DNA of 64,000 nucleotides, taken from contig NC_072800.1 in the NCBI RefSeq assembly GCF_028583425.1, forward strand, positions 95,759,001 to 95,823,000, written 5' to 3'. The stretch comes from Eublepharis macularius. Taxonomy: Eukaryota; Chordata; Lepidosauria; Squamata; Eublepharidae. The position numbers and the translations under genes are program-made. The notes beneath the pieces were generated by a model, which was not told the origin of the DNA, did no database searches, and was given only the letters and a program-made list of their open reading frames with translations. Shown here piece after piece: positions 54,701 through 60,700 of the stretch. Each line of letters opens with the position of its first letter. Within the stretch, counting starts at the first letter, position 1.

Positions 54701-57700
54701 AGTCCTGTGGCACCTCAGAGACCAACAAGATTTTCAGAGTGTGAGCATTCGCGAGTCAGAGCTCCCTTCTTGTTGTTTCCGAGGTGCCCCTGGACTCAAA
54801 CCCTGCTGAGTTGCTCTTGGACATTTTGTCTCAAGCCATTCAGGACTCAGCCTTTAGCTCGGAACTCCGTCTTGATCGCATGTCCAGGGACAATGGGAGA
54901 AGTCCCAGAATTTACAACTTAGATCATGGACCTTCTCTGAGATCTTCTACCTCTGCGAAGAAAGTGCCTTCTCTTATTTTAACATCTATTAAGGCCAAGG
55001 TTAGAACAGGTGTAGAGCGAATTGTGTTTTTTTCACTTTTCTTTAATCTTTGCTTAGTTCTGCTGAATAGACCCTTTCACTCAACACTTTGCAGATACAA
55101 TCTCACAGCCATACTCCTTGGACTCTACAGAGGGTCAGATGTAGGGGTGTGCTCTGGAAAAAAATCCGGAATAACTCTAAACCTGATGCAGAAAGCTGCT
55201 TCGGGTTTGGGTATTTAAACTGCTTCGGTATGCTCCGTAAATATTCTGAGCCCACCAAAGATCAAAGCAGGCTTTTTCACCGGGTGGGAGGGGGGGGAAG
55301 AGGGAGTTCCCTCTTCCCTCCTCCCACTGGATGAAAAAGCCTGCCTTGAGTTTTGGAAGCTCAAAGCAGCCCTGAAAACAGCAGCTTTGAGCTTTTAAAA
55401 CTCCCAGGCTGGTTTTTTTCATTCAATGGGAGGGAAGAGGGAACTCCCTCTTCCCCCCTCCCATCCGGTGAAAAAGATGTCGGGAGCTTTGAACGCAGCA
55501 GCAGCACTTTTCTCGCATTTTCTCGCATTTGCAAAGGGCAAGGGAAGTGCTGCTGCTGCTGCCGCTGCTCTACACAAAGCTTTCTGAAGTGTTCCGAAAT
55601 GCTTTAGAAAGCTTTGCTTCGGGCTGCCCTAATCGGCTCAGCAATGCTGGGGCCGATTTGGGAACCCCCGAATCTATACAAATCTGGTCCTATTCGGGTT
55701 AATAACCCGAATAGGAAATCCGAAGCGCACACCCCTAGTCAGATGGTGCCAGACTGCCAACTTGTCCAGCTGCTCCGGATACTTTTCCATTTATTCCCTC
55801 TGAGGATGTTGACAGTACCTTTGAAGGTCTGGGGCCTACCACCTGCTTGGATGGCCCTGGCTCTTCCTGGCTACTTACCTCTGGGGTGGGCAGGCTTGCT
55901 GCCAGACTGTGTCTGAGAGGTGGTTAATGCCTTTTTGAGAGGGAGGATGGTTGCCCAAGCCTGGAAACATTCTGCAATGCACCCACTACTAAAGATGTCT
56001 AAGCTGGACTCAGGAGGGCTCAATAACTTTTTTTTTTTACTTTTAAACTTTTTATTAAAATTTACAAACAACAACAACAACATTCAACAGTTACAGAGTG
56101 TGATATTGAGCTTGAAAGACACAAATTCAAATTTCTGGATTAATGATGTTATAATGAGGTAATTTAGTAACTAGAAAGTCATTCCTAGAGAGAAAGTCCA
56201 AAAAAGGGTACCATTTCTCATAGAAACGTACAGATTTAAGAGGATCTGCCGATGTTTGAATTCTTTCTGTAATTTTCTCCATGCTAAGTTGCTCCCAGAC
56301 CTTGAGGTACCATGTATCCAAATTTGGAGGAAAGTGGGATTTCCATCTTGACGCTACGGCATTCTTAGCTGCTGCTGTCAACAGCGAAGATATTCGATCT
56401 CTATGCAAGCACTGTGTATGTTGCCCTTTCCATATATCCAGAAATATCAATTCTGGTCTTAGGGGCACTTTATAGGACGTAATGAAGAAAATTTGATGTA
56501 AGACTGATTGCCAAAATGCTTCCACAAACTTGCACTTCCACCAACAATGCGAATATGAACCTTGCTCACCACATTTCTTCCAGCAAGCTGGGGTCCTATT
56601 TGGATCAATCTTCTCCAGTTTTTGTGGGGTAAGATACCATCTTTGAATGATTTTGAAAGATTGCAACCTTATATTTATCTCGTTCGAATTAATTGTCTTG
56701 AATAACCACACTTTCTCCCAATCTGTATTTGTTAGATCAACTTCACAATCTTGTTGCCATCTATTTTGAAGTTTTGTATTTGGTGTGCTATTAATACATA
56801 CAAGAATATTATATATCCTTGAAAGTAAACCTTTATGAACATAATTTGAAGAACCTAAAATCATTTCAATTTCTGGTTTCGGGCTATTCATTATATCCTT
56901 AATTCTTAAACCATTCAGCAAGTAATTTAATTTAAAGTAATAAAACCAGGGTATTTCCTGTCCTATTTTATGTTCAATATCAATTTTTTCCATTATGCCA
57001 TTTTTTGTTGTGATATCTAACAATCTCAAGTTTTTTACACATTCCCATTCTTTCAGAGTAGAGATACTAAACTGAGTAGGAAATCGTTTCTGGGATGTGA
57101 CAGTTGAATACCTGGATATTTTAGGTAGCAATTTGATTTTGTATCTATCTTTTCCTTAATGTTTTAAATGCAATTCTAGGTCATTTGTATTGCCAAAGAA
57201 ACTGGTCAAAAAGCTTCTGCCATTGTCTTAAAATTTTTGAGGGAATAAAAATTGGAATTGTTCTAAATAAAAAGATCAATTTAGGGAGAATAAATGATTT
57301 TATCAAATTATATCTTTCATACCACGACAATTGTAATCTGTTCCATTTATGAAATGTAGTTTTAATTTCTTTTATTTTCTGCAGGTGGTTAGTTTGAAGA
57401 AGTTGCGACAAATTAAGGGTGAGTGTTATACCTAAATAAGGTAAGTTCTGGACCCACTGAAATTTATGTTTTTTGTATTGTTTTCAATATGTTATCCGCT
57501 AAGTATACGGGTAATAGGTTAGATTTAGCTTGATTAATTTGTAGTCCTGAGACCTGGCCAAATTTTGCAAGTTCCTCATGTATAGATTTTAAAGATATTT
57601 CTGGACGTGTGATATATAACAGAATATCATCTGCAAATAAACTTAACTTAAAGCTCTTATTATTAAGTTCTATACCATGAATATGGGCATTCCCCCTTAT

Positions 57701-60700
57701 TGCTTCTGCTAGTGGTTCTATAGCGACCGCAAATAGGATCTGGGATAGGGGGCAGCCCTGGCTTGTGCCTCTTTGAAGTGAAATAAAATCTGAAGATCTA
57801 TCGTTGATTTTAATTTTGGCTCTTGGATTTGCATATATTGCTTTTATAGCCTGTTTAAAGTTGTCGAAGGCTTTCATTCCCGGAGAACGATGGTTGTTGT
57901 GGATTTTCCAGGCTGTATAGCCATGGTCTTGGCATTGTAGTTCCTGACGTTTTGCCAGCAGCTGTGGCTGGCATCTTCAGAGGTGTAGCACCAAAAGACA
58001 GAGATCTCTCAGTGTCACACTGTGGGAAAGATGGTTGTTGTGGGTTTTCCGGGCTGTATTGCCGTGGTCTTGGCATTGTAGTTCCTGACGTTTCGCCAGC
58101 AGCTGTGGCTGGCATCTTCAGAGGTGTAGCACCAAAGGACAGAGATCTCTCAGTGTCACTTGCAGTGTCTTTTGGTGCTACACCTCTGAAGATGCCAGCC
58201 ACAGCTGCTGGCGAAACGTCAGGAACTACAATGCCAAGACCACGGCAATACAGCCTGGAAAACCCACAACAACCATCGTTCTCCGGCCATGAAAGCCTTC
58301 GACAATACATGTGGGAAAGATGTTGGCAGGTCATTTATATCTACTCAGGAGGGGTGGGGTTGGGCTGAGTCATCCTGTAAGAGTTTCCCAGGGTGTGGAA
58401 TGCTAATGGAGGGAGGCTTCACTGTATCTGTATGCAAAAGAACCTCCTCAGGATACAGTTTTTTGTGATCTTGCTAAGTCAAGAACTTTTTTTTCTCAGT
58501 CTCCAATCAAGGAAGACTACTATGATATCCTGTGGTCCCTTCTGCTTGTCTGGATTAGAAGGGCCAACTCTCTAAGCTTTTGATATCATTGAAGCTGCAT
58601 CAGACTCCAGCTGAAGTAATTCTTTTAGCCAAGTAGCTAGAAAAATAGGGAGATCTACTTCGGCTGTTAAAGCTTCATCCATCCCTCTGAGCTTCAAATT
58701 ATGGCTACGTACTTGGAGTTCCAGATTTACAATTCTAGTTTGCATTCGTTCATTTTCTGCATGTAGCATATGGATTTCTTGCGTTGCAGTATTATGATCT
58801 AAGGCTTGATCTGTTTTGCGTGCAACATTATCCATAGCTATTTTTAACTCTGTAAGTTGCTCAGTTAAAGGTTTCATTAGAGTAGAAATTCAGTCAGAAA
58901 TACTTAGTTCCAGCTCTTTTAGTAATATTTTAAGTGCTGGATCAGTTGAAAGGGCGCTCTGGGCACTAGCGGCATTTCCCGCGGCTGCCATGTTTGTTTC
59001 TGCCTCCGTCATCCCCCTTGTCTCAGCCTCCCTCTGTGATGCCACGAAATACCCCTGCAAGCACTTTAATGATTTCTGGTTTTGCTTCCTGTTCTGTTGC
59101 TCCTGTTTGCCCTTCATGCCAGGTATTTTGGAACACGATGGGAGTTAATCGGAAGGCTTTGTGGTGGGGTTGAGACGGAGCTGACTCATTAGGCGTCCAT
59201 CTCTCCCGCCAGCGACGCCACGCCCCCCGGCTCAATAACTATTGTCCTGCCTCAAGTGTTCCATGCTTGAACAAGGTGAGGGATGTAAGCAGTGTCCCAC
59301 AAGGATCAGTTTTGGGGGTGGTGCTATTTAATTTGTTCATAAATGATTTGGAACTGGGAGTTAACAGTGCAGTGGCCAAGTTTGCAGCTGACACAAAATT
59401 ATTCAGGATGGAGAAAACCAAGGCTGACTGTGGCAAGTTCCAGGAGGTTCTCCACAAATTGGGTGGGTGGGCGACTACGTAAGGTGATGCACACTGCAAC
59501 AAAAAAACCCGTCTTCAGGTATATGCCAATAGGGCCTGAACTTCCCAAGACTGGGAGCGAAAGAGACCCGGGGGTGGGGAGCGTTGCGGTGGAGAGCTCA
59601 GTGACAACGTCAATCCAGTGTGCTGCAGCCTAACCCTAACCCTGTTGGGCACAAATAGGAAAGGGGCTGAAAATAAAATGGCCAATATTATAATACCCCT
59701 GTATAGATCTATGGTGCGGCCTCATCTGGAATACTGTGCGCAGTTTTATTCACCGTATCTCCGAAAGGACATTGCAGAGCTGGAAGAAGTACAGAAGAGG
59801 GCAACCAAGGTGATCAGGGGGTTGGAACCTCTTTCCTGTGGGGAAAGGCTGAAGCATCTGGGCACAGAGCAGGGGTTACTGGGGAGGTGAGGGTGAGAGG
59901 TAGCTGTGAATTCCCTGCATTGTTCAGGGAGAGGAGGTTTCAGAAGGAGGTGTGGAGGGACTGCTGCCCAGCTCCTTGGCCTTTGGCTCAGGGGGTGCCA
60001 CAGGGCTCCATCTTGTCACCTGTGATTTTCAAGATCTGCATGAAACTGCTGGGTGAGGTCATCTGGAGATGAGCTGTCACCAAAATGCAGATGATGCTCA
60101 GCTTTATCTTGTGCTTCCAGCCAATCCCAGGGAGGCAGTAGGAACCCTGAACTGGTAAGGGCACTGCTGTTAACAGCTGTATGGCCAGAATCTAGCAGTT
60201 ACTGTACAGGTTCATGGCATCAGGAGGAGGGCGCCATCTGCTGCCAGCCCATCAGAGCAGGAGTGGCTGCTACTCTCCAGGGACAGTGCCTCTAAGGCAC
60301 AGCCAGCCTCTTATTGCAACCGCAATGCACAAGGACCCCCCGCCCCCATCCCAGAGCCTGGCCAAGACCAGTCATGACTGCATTCACAGCAGCCATTCTT
60401 AGTATCTGCAACTCTTGGAAACTGCATCTAGTAGCAGGTGCAGTTATTTGCCAGAGCTACGGGATGGTAGGGAGGGGGTGCTCTGAGTCGACCAACTTCA
60501 CCTCCCCAGAAGTGATGGGTTGGGGATGCTGTTGGAAGGTGAGTGGGGTTTGAGGACCACACAGGTGCTGGCCCAGAGATGGCAGGTACTTCCCTGGAAG
60601 AGATTGGGCCTGCATGCTTGTGTCTCTTGGCCAGCACCTCCTGCCCATGCAAACAGCCATGGGAGTGGCAACTGAGAAGGAACCGCTGGAGACGGCTGAG

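Larger units (their letters stand above)
56017..59240 (-). mobile_element. L1 LINE with 12-bp TSD, internally rearranged
   Basis: GGCTCAATAACT flanks the element (56017-56028 and 59229-59240). On the minus strand it starts at 59228 with a G/C-rich 5' UTR, then ORF1 (about 59150-58450: coiled coil [20 protein letters not shown], then a [15 protein letters not shown] block), then a Penelope-type insertion (57861-58455) that replaces the ORF1 end and the ORF2 N-terminus, then ORF2 RT and C-terminus (57860-56127: [57 protein letters not shown]). A poly(A) tail (T-run at 56029-56038) closes it. Confidence 0.9.

Noticed and set aside
54784..55218. Plus-strand frame of 144 codons as a host gene
   Set aside because: It crosses the left TSD and end of a hAT element and has no continuation; it is probably old LINE sequence.
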